Origin: Cyanidium caldarium | Lineage: Eukaryota > Rhodophyta > Bangiophyceae > Cyanidiales > Cyanidiaceae | DNA length: 64,000 bases | Direction of reading: 5' to 3' | Assembly (NCBI GenBank): GCA_026184775.1 | Contig: JANCYW010000006.1 | Coordinates: forward strand, 434,001-498,000 | Part shown: piece by piece, positions 36,807 through 46,942 of the stretch | Position numbering within the stretch: the first letter of the stretch is position 1 | Layout of the letters: every line of letters begins with the position of its first letter | The notes under the pieces: model-generated | Told to the model about the DNA's origin: nothing | The model's database searches: none | Seen by the model: the letters and a program-made list of their open reading frames with translations, nothing else | Program-made: the position numbers and the translations under genes

Positions 36807-38846
36807 TCAGCGGTCGGCGGATGAACGATGTCGATAAAAGGCGGCCAGGGCGCGCGGCATGCCCTCGGGCACGTCTCCATCGGATGCGTCGTCTGCGGCG
36901 CCGGCGCCGCGATGACGGGCGTGCTCGCGTTGTGTCAACTGCCGCTCGCGCCGCCGTCGTAGAGCGATCAACTTGTCATCGATGACGTTCTTCTGGCGTC
37001 GGCGCAAACGATTGCCGATGGGGTTGCGGCCGCGCGTCTGACGGCGTGACCGAGGCGCCGCTCCGTCCTGATCATCTCCACCGCCAGTCGTCTCTTCTTC
37101 GACTGCACCTCTGCAGTCTTCCTCTCCCTGTGCCCGAACGTGTGAACGACGCCGCGCTTCCCGTTGTCGTTGCCGCGGGTCGCGCTCCACGGTGCCGATA
37201 AAGTTCGGATCTAGCGCGATGCTCTCCGGCGGCAGCTTCTCCAGCAGCGCGCGCACTTCGGCCTCGCGCCGTTGCCGCTTGCCCATGAACGGGTTCGGCT
37301 CGCGCGCATCGAACTGCGAGGCGCCAGCGCCGGGCACCAGACACGACTCGAACCCGCCGCTGTGCCCGATGCCCAGCACATCCTCGTACGGGCAGAACGC
37401 CACCGAACACACCGCGACGCCGCTGCGGCCGTGGCCGACGCGGGTCTGCCACACCGGTTCGATGATCGATGACGATGGCTCCGATCGGCGATGCGGCGCG
37501 TCCGGATGGTGTTCGTCGGGCACACCAGCCTGGCGCCACACGGTCACCCGTCCGGCAGCACTGAAACCGGCCGCCAGCATGCCGGTCTGGCTCGTGTCCA
37601 AACTGGTGATGGACCCGCCGCCGACGGGGCGATGCGTGTGCAGCGGCGCGAAGAGCCGTCGCGCATCCCACACTTTCACGCGCCCGTCGCTGACGCCGGC
37701 GGTGACCACCCAGCGACCGCTCGCATCGGCTGCCACCGCGGCCACGCCGCCGGCCGATGGATGCGCCAGGATCTGCGCCAGCGGTTCGGCGGGCGCCGCC
37801 GGCGACCACAGCTGCACCACCCCGTTCCGATGGCCGGTGAGCGCCACTCCATTGTAGGGTGACACCGCCAGGTAGGCCGTCGGCCGGCCCAGATGGGTCG
37901 AACACTCAGCCGCCTGCGTGCCCCGGCTCACGTCGGTGTATCGCAACACGCCGGCCTCGTTGATGCTCAGCAGGAGGAGGTGATGCCGCAAAAAGGCCAG
38001 ACTCTGCGGGTAGGCGTGCTCGCGCAGGCAGTGAATCTGAGCGCCGGTGGCCGCGTCGTAAATGTACACGTAACGGTGTTGAGCGGTGGCGAACAGACCG
38101 TCCGAGTGCAGCATGGTCACGTCGCGCACCGTCTCGCCCAGGTGCAGCTCGGGCGCCATGAGCCGCTTGGCGCGCCAGTCCAACACCACCACGTGACCAT
38201 TGTGTCGACCGCCCAGCAGCAGCACGCGCGAGCTGGCCGAGTAGCGGGCGCGATACGACGGCGCCAACTGTTGCAGCGAGCGCACCGACGATGAAGACTG
38301 TGCCAGTTTGCGGGCGGCGTTGCTGGCGCGCGCCGCATCGTACGACTCCAGGTCGAGGATGAAGCGGCCGCGCCGCGCATACCCCGATGCGCACTGCACG
38401 ATATCCCGCTGGGTGAGGTGGGCGGTGCGCTTCTCCAGTTCCGACTCGGGTTGCACCAGGCCGGCGCGATCGGCATCGAAGTGCAACAGTTCGGTGGCCG
38501 CAGTGCGTTGCGCCGCCTCGCGCGCGGCATCGGCCGCCTGCTTCAGCGTCCGCCGCAGCGTACCGTGGCGGATGCGTCCCAGCGCCTCGTCGCTCACCGC
38601 CCGCGCCACATCGATAGACGCACCCACGGCGGACATTCGGAAGGAGGATTCTGGACACAACTCCGGGTGTGGAGACTCTCCATCGGGCGGGACGGGTTGC
38701 CCGGCCGGCCGAGCGTACGCTTTCCACACTTGAGACGAGTCTCTGCTGAGGTCGTCGTCCGTTCCACCCCTTCCAACCCTGGACGTGACCCTGCCGTCTG
38801 CATCGCTCCCACCCGCCGACATCTTCTCGACCTCACTCAGTCCCAT
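36807..38846 (-). CDS. UTP7: U3 snoRNP protein UTP7/WDR46 (BING4)
   Basis: Encodes 679 aa. A basic, Ala-rich N-terminus is followed by about six WD-type repeats (around 215-500), for example GHRNGVVQLWSPAAPAEPL and GVSDGRVKVWDARRL. The BING4 C-terminal signature is SVAFCPYEDVLGIGHSGGFE, then SCLVPGAGASQFDAREPNPF. A strongly basic tail with RRRQKNVIDDK follows. UTP7 nucleates small-subunit processome assembly in the nucleolus and is needed for 18S rRNA maturation. The start is the first ATG of the frame; Met at 38822 is an equally plausible start. It is divergent with NAT10, another 18S rRNA factor, with about 245 bases between ATGs. Confidence 0.93.
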   Translation of the reverse strand: MGLSEVEKMSAGGSDADGRVTSRVGRGGTDDDLSRDSSQVWKAYARPAGQPVPPDGESPHPELCPESSFRMSAVGASIDVARAVSDEALGRIRHGTLRRTLKQAADAAREAAQRTAATELLHFDADRAGLVQPESELEKRTAHLTQRDIVQCASGYARRGRFILDLESYDAARASNAARKLAQSSSSVRSLQQLAPSYRARYSASSRVLLLGGRHNGHVVVLDWRAKRLMAPELHLGETVRDVTMLHSDGLFATAQHRYVYIYDAATGAQIHCLREHAYPQSLAFLRHHLLLLSINEAGVLRYTDVSRGTQAAECSTHLGRPTAYLAVSPYNGVALTGHRNGVVQLWSPAAPAEPLAQILAHPSAGGVAAVAADASGRWVVTAGVSDGRVKVWDARRLFAPLHTHRPVGGGSITSLDTSQTGMLAAGFSAAGRVTVWRQAGVPDEHHPDAPHRRSEPSSSIIEPVWQTRVGHGRSGVAVCSVAFCPYEDVLGIGHSGGFESCLVPGAGASQFDAREPNPFMGKRQRREAEVRALLEKLPPESIALDPNFIGTVERDPRQRQREARRRSHVRAQGEEDCRGAVEEETTGGGDDQDGAAPRSRRQTRGRNPIGNRLRRRQKNVIDDKLIALRRRRERQLTQREHARHRGAGAADDASDGDVPEGMPRALAAFYRHRSSADR

Positions 38847-39091
38847 TCTGGTGTCTGTCGCCTGCTCGAGCCGTCTCCGCTCGCGACGACTCCGCCACGC
38901 GCCCCACCGCCATCGCCGCCGGTGTCGCGCGACGCATTCCCGCTCGCGTCCCGTGCAGCCGCGAGCTTCACATGGACACGCCCACACCAACAGTCTGAGC
39001 GGGCGCGCTCGAGTGCGACAGTAGACTGGGCGACGAGGAAGACGCTGGCTAGCGGTGGGTGTCTTGCGGCTTTCTCATTCTCACGTTTCCC
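38847..39091. promoter_or_regulatory. Shared divergent promoter, UTP7 / NAT10
   Basis: 245 bases between two ribosome-biogenesis genes. Immediately before the NAT10 ATG the sense strand is pyrimidine-rich (TTTCTCATTCTCACGTTTCC). Co-regulation of the two genes from this spacer is inference. Confidence 0.4.
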
Positions 39092-42000
39092 ATGCGCAAG
39101 CGGGTGGACGAGCGGCTGCGGTCGCTGTTGCGACGGGCGTGGGAGACGCACACTCGGGCGCTGTTGTTCCTCATCGGGGACCACGCCAAAGACCAGGTGC
39201 CCAATTTGCACTACATGATGTGCAAGGTGGGCGCTCGGGCGAAGCCGTCGGTGTTGTGGATGTACAAGCGGGAGTTGGGTTTCTCGTCGCATCGCAAGAA
39301 GCGCATGCGGCAGATTCGCAAGATGGTGCAGCGGGGTATGTTGGATCCGGATCAGGAGGATCCGTTTGAGGTGTTCATCTCGTCGACTTCGATTCGCTTT
39401 GCTTACTATGCCGAATCGGAGAAGATCCTGGGCAACACCTACGGCATGCTGATCTTGCAGGACTTTGAGGCGCTGACGCCCAATCTGCTGGCGCGCACCA
39501 TCGAGACGGTGGAGGGCGGCGGGCTGGTGGTGGTGCTGCTGAGCACGCTGACCAGTCTGCGGCAGCTTTACACGCTGAGCATGGACCTGCACACGCGGTA
39601 TCAGACCGAGCGCTACCGGGAGGTGGTGCCGCGATTCAACGAGCGGCTGGTGCGCAGTTTGGCGTCGTGTCCGGCGGTGCTGGTCATGGACGACGAGCTG
39701 AACGTGTTGCCGGTAGTGGGCGGGGAGGCGGTGTCGGCCCATGGGCAGACGTCGGGCAACGCGATGCCGACCGCTTTCCCGACGGCGGATGTGGGCGTGA
39801 AGGAGACGGACTCGGTGTTGCGAGCCCGCCAGACGGCGTTGCGCGAGCAGTACCCGCTGGGTGCGCTGTTGCAATGCGCCAAGACATTGGATCAGGCGGA
39901 GACGCTTATAGCGTTGAACGAGGCGCTGCTACACCGATCGACAACTGAGGCATCGGGCGCCGACCCTCCGGCCTCTCGGCCGTCTCGTCTGGCGGGCACC
40001 TCGATCACGTTCGTGACGGCGGCGCGGGGGCGCGGCAAGTCGGCATCGCTGGGCTTGGCCACCGCGCTGGCCATCATGCACGGCTACAGCAACGTTGTGG
40101 TGGCAGCGCCGTCGCCGGAGAACTTGGTGGCGTTCTTCGCGTTTGTGGTGTCGGGCCTGAAAGCGCTCGGCTATCAGGAGCACTTGGATTTCCAGGTGGA
40201 TGCCGATCGCCACAAGCACGTGGTGCGCATCGGCGTGTGGAAGACACACCGCCAGTCGGTGCAGTACCTGGAGCCGACGGTGGCGGCGGCGCCTGAGGCC
40301 GACACCCGCGCGCTGCTGGGCAGTGCAGAGTTGCTGATTGTGGACGAGGCCGCGGCGATCCCGTTGCTGTACACCAACAAGCTGGTGAGCAGTGCGCCGG
40401 CTGTCTCGTGCAACGTGTTTTTGTCGTCCACGGTGACCGGGTATGAGGGCACCGGGCGCAGTCTGTCGCTCAAGCTGCTGCAGCAGTTGCGGGCATCGGC
40501 GCGGCCCGCCGCCGCCGCCGCCGTCGTCGTCGGGACCGATGGCGGCAACGGGCGCCGGCTGCGGGAGCTGCAACTGCGACAACCGATCCGCTACGCCGAA
40601 CGCGACCCCATTGAGACGTGGCTGTATCGGGTTTTGTGCCTGGAGGCGACCGCCGCTGAGCCGTTGGCGTCGCGGTCGGCGCCGCACCCGCGCGACTGCC
40701 AATTGTTCGAGGTGGACCGCGACGCCTTGTTCAGCGCCCACGCCATGGCAGAGGCGTTTCTGCACCGGGCGATGGCGCTGTTCGTGTCGTCGCACTACAA
40801 AAATTCGCCCAACGACCTGCAGATGCTAAGCGACGCCCCGGCGCACCGGCTGTACGTGTTGCTAGCGCCGGACGTCACCGACGACGGCGACGACGATGAA
40901 TCCCCTCACCGCATGCGCCTTCCAGACGTTCTGTGTGCGTTGCAAGTGTGTCTCGAGGGCGCCATCGGGCATGAACGCGTTGCCGAGGAGCTGGGCCGCG
41001 GCAGGCGCGCCGCTGGCGACTTGATTCCGTGGACGGTGTCGCAACAGTTTCAGGAACCGGCGTTTGCCGGCCTGGCCGGGGCGCGCATCGTGCGCATCGC
41101 CACCCATCCGGATGTACAGGGCATGGGGTACGGCACGCGCGCCGTGCAGCTGTTACTGCAGCATGTATCTGCAGACGCACAGAGCGCCCTGCCGCCGTCA
41201 TCGAGGGCAGATTTGGCTCCCGCGGAGACCGATACCGACGTCCTGCCGCAGCCGCTACTGCATCGGCTGGATGAGCGCCGCCACGAGCGACCCCTCGATT
41301 ACCTGGGAGTGTCGTTCGGTCTGGCGCACGGTTTGTTTCGTTTTTGGCGGCGGCTCGGCTTTCTGCCGGTGTACGTGCGGCTGACACCGAACGAGCTCAC
41401 GGCCGAACACACCTGCATCCTGTTGCACGAGCTGCGAAGCGACGCGACGTCAGCGGGTGTGGGGGGCACGCCTGGTGGCATTCGCAGCCTGTATGAGGAT
41501 TGGCGCCGGCGATTTCTGTCGTTGTTGGGGTATCAACTGCGCCACTTGCCGGTCGGCCTGGCACTGGCCATGCTGGAGATGACATCTGCCTCTTCTTCGG
41601 TGCCACTCACGTACCAAGAGCTGCAGTGGCACTGCTCGCCGCACGATCGACAGCGGCTGGCGAGCTACGCGCGCGACCTGCTCGATTACCACGTGGTGCT
41701 GGATATGGTGCCGCTGTTGGCGCACCTGTATTTCTTGCGACGATTCGACGCCGAGGCGGTGTCGTTGTCGGCGGCGCAACAGGCGATCCTGCTGGCGCTG
41801 GGGCTGCAGCATCGCTCGCTGGAGTCGCTGGATCGCGAGCTGGACGTGGGCGTGCCCCAGTTGTTGGCATTGTTCAGCAAGATGATGCGAAAGATGGCGG
41901 CAGCGCTCATCCGCATCGAGGAAGCGGCACTGGCGCGCGATATGCCAACCGAGCCGGATATGCGTCCGGTGGGCGGCGGTGAGCGCAGCGCCGCCGCCGA

Positions 42001-42226
42001 TCTGCAAGCGGATTTACTGAGTGAAGAGGGTGGGGATGAGCGAGAGCGGAGAAGGAGGGATGGAGTGCCGCGTTTCGTATCCAAAGTGACGCAGAGCAGC
42101 GGCGTTGCCGGAGAGACAACTCGCGTTCCCAACTTGGTATCGATGCCGGCGGCCGCCAAGCCCCGCGGCGAGCGTGTAAGGGAGAAAAGCAAGAGGCGCC
42201 GTCGACAGGAGGATGGCAAGGCGTAA
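39092..42226 (+). CDS. NAT10: RNA cytidine acetyltransferase (NAT10/Kre33)
   Basis: Encodes 1,044 aa, the usual size. It starts MRKRVDERLRSLL, the family N-terminus. The TmcA-type helicase/ATPase module has a P-loop RGRGKSASLGLA with Lys316 and a DEAA box (LIVDEAAAIPL), and then SSTVTGYEGTGRSLSLKLL. The GNAT domain has VRIATHPDVQGMGYGTRAVQ (acetyl-CoA loop), followed by YLGVSFGLAHGLFRFWRRLG. A basic C-terminal tail carries KSKRRRRQ. The enzyme makes N4-acetylcytidine in 18S rRNA and in tRNA Ser/Leu with ATP and acetyl-CoA, in the nucleolus. The start is the first ATG. Confidence 0.96.
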   Translation: MRKRVDERLRSLLRRAWETHTRALLFLIGDHAKDQVPNLHYMMCKVGARAKPSVLWMYKRELGFSSHRKKRMRQIRKMVQRGMLDPDQEDPFEVFISSTSIRFAYYAESEKILGNTYGMLILQDFEALTPNLLARTIETVEGGGLVVVLLSTLTSLRQLYTLSMDLHTRYQTERYREVVPRFNERLVRSLASCPAVLVMDDELNVLPVVGGEAVSAHGQTSGNAMPTAFPTADVGVKETDSVLRARQTALREQYPLGALLQCAKTLDQAETLIALNEALLHRSTTEASGADPPASRPSRLAGTSITFVTAARGRGKSASLGLATALAIMHGYSNVVVAAPSPENLVAFFAFVVSGLKALGYQEHLDFQVDADRHKHVVRIGVWKTHRQSVQYLEPTVAAAPEADTRALLGSAELLIVDEAAAIPLLYTNKLVSSAPAVSCNVFLSSTVTGYEGTGRSLSLKLLQQLRASARPAAAAAVVVGTDGGNGRRLRELQLRQPIRYAERDPIETWLYRVLCLEATAAEPLASRSAPHPRDCQLFEVDRDALFSAHAMAEAFLHRAMALFVSSHYKNSPNDLQMLSDAPAHRLYVLLAPDVTDDGDDDESPHRMRLPDVLCALQVCLEGAIGHERVAEELGRGRRAAGDLIPWTVSQQFQEPAFAGLAGARIVRIATHPDVQGMGYGTRAVQLLLQHVSADAQSALPPSSRADLAPAETDTDVLPQPLLHRLDERRHERPLDYLGVSFGLAHGLFRFWRRLGFLPVYVRLTPNELTAEHTCILLHELRSDATSAGVGGTPGGIRSLYEDWRRRFLSLLGYQLRHLPVGLALAMLEMTSASSSVPLTYQELQWHCSPHDRQRLASYARDLLDYHVVLDMVPLLAHLYFLRRFDAEAVSLSAAQQAILLALGLQHRSLESLDRELDVGVPQLLALFSKMMRKMAAALIRIEEAALARDMPTEPDMRPVGGGERSAAADLQADLLSEEGGDERERRRRDGVPRFVSKVTQSSGVAGETTRVPNLVSMPAAAKPRGERVREKSKRRRRQEDGKA

Positions 42227-42633
42227 AAGCATGGGAAAAGGAGTTGACGATGGAGAGCAGCTCGCGGCGTGGTGGAGACGGATATCTTGTGCGCGTTATC
42301 GACCCCGGCGGCATCGTGTGTGGGAGACCCGGCGAGGCATGCGCACCCTGAAGGCACCCTCGAGGAAACGGGTGCAGCGCGGGAATGCGTGTGTCGCGCC
42401 GGTGTGCGTGTCCTGCACGCGCACCGCGACCCGCACCACTCGTGTGCCGTCGACTGCCGCGGGACGCCGACGGTGAGCGCGGACCATCGGGGCGGGTGTG
42501 TACACGAGCCGCGGTTTGGACTTGGTGGGCGGAGCAGATCCAGCGCGCGTCACCCGATCGCCGGCCCGGTTTGGTGAGGCGGTCTCTCGTCGTCCCGATC
42601 CACCCTGTCCCCGTCGACGCTTCTTCCCTCTCC
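42227..42633. promoter_or_regulatory. Region between NAT10 and SPP
   Basis: 407 bases between two plus-strand genes. The SPP frame is open upstream from 42385 without an ATG. No gene seen; presumed SPP promoter and leader. Confidence 0.35.
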
Positions 42634-44058
42634 ATGACCCGGAGTACCTCTCCGCAGCGGACGCGAAAGCGTACCGCTACGGCCACGACGAACACCCATT
42701 CATCCCGCTCCCGCAGCGGCCAGCGCCGGTCTTCCCAACGGTCCAGCACGTCGTTGTTGACCCCGACGCTGCTCGCCTGGTACGGCGTGCTGTTGTTCGT
42801 CTTGGCGGTCTTCCCGCTGCTGTTCATGGCGCTAGAGGATGCACAGTGGGTGTCGCCATCGCCGTCACTCACCTCCCCGGTATCGATCGGCGTCATGCTG
42901 GTCCACATGGTGTGCGTGTCGGTGGCGGTGGTGTATATCGGCGCGCACGTGTCGGCGGCGCGCGAGGGCGAGCGGCAACGGGCGCTGCAACTGCTGCGCA
43001 AACACGGACGAGACGGCCGGCGGGACATGGAGGCGGCGCTGGCCGAGCTGGAACGCGAAGTGATCGGGCGCTCGGACGCGCTGCGCATTCCGCTGGTGGC
43101 GTCGTGTGGCCTGTTCGGGCTGTTTCTGGCCATCCGTTACCTGCCGCCACAGGTAGTCACCTGGGTGGTCGGGTCGTATCTGACGGTGGCCGGGCTGGCG
43201 TCGGTGGCCAACGTGCTGGCGCCGCTATATGAGGTGTTCGGCGTGCGGGATGACCTGCTGGCATCGCTCAGCAGCGAGCGCAACGGCGAGGTGGATGCCG
43301 CTGAGCCCGGCCGACCGTCCGCATCGCCCACTCCCTGGCTGTCGCGCCGTTTCCGCCTCTTCCACGGCAGCGTCGTCGTCCAGGCGCGCGACCTGCTCTC
43401 CATGGCAGTGGCCGTGCCGCTGATGGTGTGGTATTTCCGAGCGCCCGCATCCCACGCGTTTGTGTTGAACAATGTGTTCGCCGCCAGCCTGGGCGTGACC
43501 GGCATCGAGCTGCTGGCGCTGGGCGACTTCAAATCGGCGGTGCTGCTGTTGCTGGGCCTATTCGCGTACGATATTTTCTGGGTATTTGGCAGTGAGAGCG
43601 TGTTCGGCGACAATGTGATGGTGTCGGTGGCGCGCGGCATCTCCGGCCCGTTCAAATTTGTGTTTCCACGGCCACGAACCCGCCCGGACCGACCGCGCGA
43701 GTTTTCCATGCTCGGGCTGGGCGATCTGGTCATACCGGGAGTGTTTGTGGCACTGATGCTGCGTTTCGACAACCGACACACCCCGACACGGAGTGCACCG
43801 CCGCACAAACCCTATTTCAGGGTGGCCATCATCGCGTACGCGGCCGGCATGGTGCTCACCTTCGGCGTCATGGCCTGGTCGGGCGTCGCCCAGCCGGCGC
43901 TGCTCTACCTGGTGCCGCTGTGCCTGGCATCGCCGATCGCCTTGGCCATCTGCCGCGGTGACTGGCGCTCCCTGTGGCGTTACGAGGAGGTGGAGGAGGA
44001 GGAGAAAGAGTCGGGCAGCAAGGCGCCGAAACGATCCATCCGGACCAAGGCCGAGTGA
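42634..44058 (+). CDS. SPP: Signal peptide peptidase (intramembrane aspartyl protease)
   Basis: Encodes 474 aa. A Ser/Thr/Arg-rich N-terminus is followed by about nine hydrophobic segments. The two catalytic aspartates are in FAYDIFWVFG (Asp313) and MLGLGDLVIPG (Asp364), and the PAL motif is present in QPALLYLVP. These three motifs in this order define the SPP/SPPL family, which cleaves signal-peptide remnants and type II membrane segments in the ER. The C-terminal tail is acidic then basic, without a canonical KKXX. The start is the only ATG before the first helix. Confidence 0.93.
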   Translation: MTRSTSPQRTRKRTATATTNTHSSRSRSGQRRSSQRSSTSLLTPTLLAWYGVLLFVLAVFPLLFMALEDAQWVSPSPSLTSPVSIGVMLVHMVCVSVAVVYIGAHVSAAREGERQRALQLLRKHGRDGRRDMEAALAELEREVIGRSDALRIPLVASCGLFGLFLAIRYLPPQVVTWVVGSYLTVAGLASVANVLAPLYEVFGVRDDLLASLSSERNGEVDAAEPGRPSASPTPWLSRRFRLFHGSVVVQARDLLSMAVAVPLMVWYFRAPASHAFVLNNVFAASLGVTGIELLALGDFKSAVLLLLGLFAYDIFWVFGSESVFGDNVMVSVARGISGPFKFVFPRPRTRPDRPREFSMLGLGDLVIPGVFVALMLRFDNRHTPTRSAPPHKPYFRVAIIAYAAGMVLTFGVMAWSGVAQPALLYLVPLCLASPIALAICRGDWRSLWRYEEVEEEEKESGSKAPKRSIRTKAE

Positions 44059-44063
44059 ATAAA
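44058..44063 (+). terminator. Possible AATAAA poly(A) signal overlapping the SPP stop codon
   Basis: AATAAA begins on the last base of the SPP stop codon. It is a canonical hexamer in GC-rich sequence, but no other gene here shows one so placed, so it may be chance. Confidence 0.3.
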
Positions 44064-44316
44064 ACATCAAGAGGACGTGTAAAAGTGCGACGATATGCGC
44101 CTGGTGAGTTTCTCCCATGCTCGCTTCTCCCGTTCGATCCCCTGCAGCAGCAGCAGTATCCCGTGCCCCGGCATCCGCCTCGACCATGTTTCGTCCGCGC
44201 TCACCGCCTCCGCCTCCCGCGATCCGTTCTCGGGGTGACGTGCGCGCGCGGTCCGCACCTCACCAACACCGCCGCGTCTGTCGTTGGTGGAGTCGACGTG
44301 GCATCCGGAAGGGTGC

Positions 44317-45666
44317 ATGCGTTGGCGGGGGTGTGTGAGCATGTTCCAATGGGTGGCCAGTCCGCGACAGACGCGTCGTTGGCCCCCCAACTCCCGAAAC
44401 GCCGCTTCTGCTGCGGTGGCCGGCGGTCGGCGGCGGCGGCGGCGGATGGCGGCGGGTGCGGACGGCACCACCGCCTCGTCGGCGTCGACCTCGATGGCGT
44501 CGTCTCGCGGCGGCAAACCGGAACGGTGGCCGTTTCGGGAGATTGTCTCGCCGCAGAATGTGAAGTTGAAAGAGATTCGGGAGTTGTTGCGCAGCACCAA
44601 GGCGTCGGTGGCGGATGCGTTGCTGGCGGCGGAGGCGTGCACCCGGTTGCGGGACCGCTCCCACGGCGACGAGGACAGCGGCCGAGTTGCTGAACTGGAG
44701 CGTGATCCCCATTCCGGTGCGCCATTTGTCATCGAAGGTGCGCGTCTGGTGTTGGACGCGTTGGAGTGCGGGTGGCGGCCCAAGTTCGTGCTGTGCGATG
44801 CGCGCTCGGCGGGCGACTTGCACCGACGCCATCCGCGGCTGTTTGCGCACCTGTGTGACCCGTCTATCTCGCGGCGGGTGCAGTTGTGCAGCACACCGAT
44901 GCCAAGCGACACCACCTCGCCGCAGGGCATCGTGGGCGTGTTTCGACGGCAGCCGCTTCCGTGGTGTAGCGATACGTCCAACGTGATGCTGTTGTTGGAT
45001 GGCGTGCAGGATCCGGGCAATATGGGTACCATCCTGCGGTCCGGTTGTGCGGCCGGCGTGCAGGGTGTGCTGTTGACGCCCGGATGTGCCGATGCGTGGA
45101 GCACCAAGGCGTTGCGGGCGGGCATGGGCGCCCATTTCCGCGTGCCCATCGTGGAGGACGTGCCGTGGAATCGAGTGCCGCAGGTGTTGGAGATGGCGAC
45201 GACAGGAATGACGAGGTCGGACGGGAATGGAGCATTGGAAGAAGGGAGAGCGGCGTGGACGGAATGGCCGTTTGTGATGGCGGTGGCGCACGGACGCGCC
45301 GAACCGGATATTCTGCATCGGACGTACACGGACTGTGCGGCATTTGCGGATGTTGCGCGGACGGAGAGCCGAAGCGAGGGCGGCAACGGCAGCACCGGTC
45401 GTCCATCTGGACAACGCCGTCTGTGCCTGTTGGTGATCGGTAGCGAGGCGCACGGTCCGAGCGAGGAGGCGTTTGCGTTGGCACGACAGGTGTCCGGCTC
45501 GTGCACCATCGAGATACCCATGATGTGTCGCACCGACTCGTTGAATGCGGCGGTGGCCGCCTCGGTGATTCTGTTCGAGGCACAGCGACGACGACAACAG
45601 GCACTTCAGGAGAGAGCCGACCACGCGGTGATGGGTGCGTCCGGGTCTCCACCGAAACGGTCCTGA
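44317..45666 (+). CDS. SpoU/TrmH-family RNA 2'-O-methyltransferase, probably organellar
   Basis: Encodes 449 aa. The first ~75 residues are Arg/Ser/Ala-rich and lack acids, like a plastid or mitochondrial presequence. An SpoU substrate-binding-like domain follows (FVIEGARLVLDALECG). The SPOUT knot motifs are PQGIVGVF, LLDGVQDPGNMGTILRSG (motif 1), LLVIGSEAHGPSEEA (motif 2) and IEIPMMCRTDSLNAAVAAS (motif 3). Family members methylate rRNA or tRNA ribose with S-adenosylmethionine; RlmB and MRM3-like rRNA enzymes are the closest type. The ATG at 44341 is an alternative start. Its stop is 22 bases from the stop of the opposing gene at 45689. Confidence 0.88.
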   Translation: MRWRGCVSMFQWVASPRQTRRWPPNSRNAASAAVAGGRRRRRRMAAGADGTTASSASTSMASSRGGKPERWPFREIVSPQNVKLKEIRELLRSTKASVADALLAAEACTRLRDRSHGDEDSGRVAELERDPHSGAPFVIEGARLVLDALECGWRPKFVLCDARSAGDLHRRHPRLFAHLCDPSISRRVQLCSTPMPSDTTSPQGIVGVFRRQPLPWCSDTSNVMLLLDGVQDPGNMGTILRSGCAAGVQGVLLTPGCADAWSTKALRAGMGAHFRVPIVEDVPWNRVPQVLEMATTGMTRSDGNGALEEGRAAWTEWPFVMAVAHGRAEPDILHRTYTDCAAFADVARTESRSEGGNGSTGRPSGQRRLCLLVIGSEAHGPSEEAFALARQVSGSCTIEIPMMCRTDSLNAAVAASVILFEAQRRRQQALQERADHAVMGASGSPPKRS

Positions 45667-45688
45667 GCCGAAGACGCGCCCGGGCGCC

Positions 45689-46756
45689 CTACCTCTCCGA
45701 CCCGAGACGGTGCGGTGGCCGCGATACTAGGTATAGCGACGGCCCGAGTCCGGGCAGCAGCAGAATGCTGATCAGCCAGGCGTAATCGCTCCAGGCCCAA
45801 TCGCGCCAGGCCGCCGGTGCCAGTCGTCGCCGCCGCATATCCTGCGCGATCGGGTCGGCCACGAAAACCGACAACAGCAGGAGGTCCACGCAAGAGGTGC
45901 TCACCAGCCGCTCGCTCCAGAAGAGATCCGTAAAGCGATGCCAATCCTGTTCAAAGGCGATCCGTAACGTATGCCACTGGTCGGGGCGCAGGAGGCCGCA
46001 CGCCTCGGCATATAGCAGGAGCGAGAAGAGCAGCAGCGAGACGGCGAACGGTTTCGACTGCAGTACGCGCAGCCACAACGGGTACGCCGGCGTCACCGAA
46101 GCCGTCGCGGAGTCGGCGGTGTTGCCGGAAAGATAGGGCGGACGCAGCGCGAGGTACGGACCGAGGGCGGCGAAACCGGCAGCCATGGAGGCGACCACAA
46201 AGGGCCAGGCCGGTAGCGGGCGCGCCGATCGGGTCGGCGCCTCGGCACGCTGCTCGCGCTCCTGCGTCAGCAGCAGCACCGCGAACACCGTCGGCACCAC
46301 TCCCAGCAGGGAGAACACCGCCGCGTAGATAGAACTGGTGTCCTGGTGCGTGTTCAACGGGTCGTTCACGAGGGTGACGATGAGCGACACGGTGCCTTCG
46401 GTGCTGCCCGGCGCCAGAACGAAGCCGTAAACCAGAAAGCTGGCCCAGGCTACCCAGATCAATCCTCTTTTCCAGTTTGTGCGCTCATTGGAGGTGCGGG
46501 ACCGCTCGTCGGTCATCCGAGTCGTCGTTGGCCGGAGTCGGGGGAGGCCTCCTCGCGCCGGCGGCGGCGCCGGCCCTCTTCGCCATTTCACCTTGCCGGT
46601 CCACCCTGAACCCCACTGCGTCCTCAACGTCCTGCTGCCAATATCTGCATCCCTTCCCGATCTATGCAACCTACCCGTCCACACCGTCCCCACGACCCAC
46701 ATAACCGCCAGCGGCATCGGGCAACGCGCCGTAGGTCCCCCCTCATCGGGCCGCAT
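45689..46756 (-). CDS. Cyanobacterial/plastid-type integral membrane protein of unknown function
   Basis: Up to 355 aa. The first ~90 residues are Arg/Gly/Trp-rich with few acids (possible transit peptide; ATGs at 46717 and 46516 are alternatives). The rest has about five to six hydrophobic segments. Recognisable conserved pieces are LVYGFVLAPGSTEGT, SIYAAVFSLLGVVPTVFAVL, FAALGPYLALRPP, then DMRRRRL and a final LGPSLYLVSRPP. This order matches a family of cyanobacterial and chloroplast membrane proteins that I recognise by pattern but cannot name with certainty. A plastid membrane location is inferred; no function is claimed. Confidence 0.65.
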   Translation of the reverse strand: MRPDEGGPTARCPMPLAVMWVVGTVWTGRLHRSGRDADIGSRTLRTQWGSGWTGKVKWRRGPAPPPARGGLPRLRPTTTRMTDERSRTSNERTNWKRGLIWVAWASFLVYGFVLAPGSTEGTVSLIVTLVNDPLNTHQDTSSIYAAVFSLLGVVPTVFAVLLLTQEREQRAEAPTRSARPLPAWPFVVASMAAGFAALGPYLALRPPYLSGNTADSATASVTPAYPLWLRVLQSKPFAVSLLLFSLLLYAEACGLLRPDQWHTLRIAFEQDWHRFTDLFWSERLVSTSCVDLLLLSVFVADPIAQDMRRRRLAPAAWRDWAWSDYAWLISILLLPGLGPSLYLVSRPPHRLGSER

Positions 46757-46942
46757 CGAGGTGTTCACCGTGTCCCCGCCGACCCGCCGATCGATCGGCG
46801 CGTCCGCGCGATCCGCATTTCGTGCGCGCGCCTCCCCCCCTCCCTCGATCCGATCCGCGCACGGACACGCCCGCAGCGCATCGACGCCTGGATAGCGCGA
46901 TGTGGTATTCGGGAATATCCTGTACCCTCCAAACCTGCTTCT

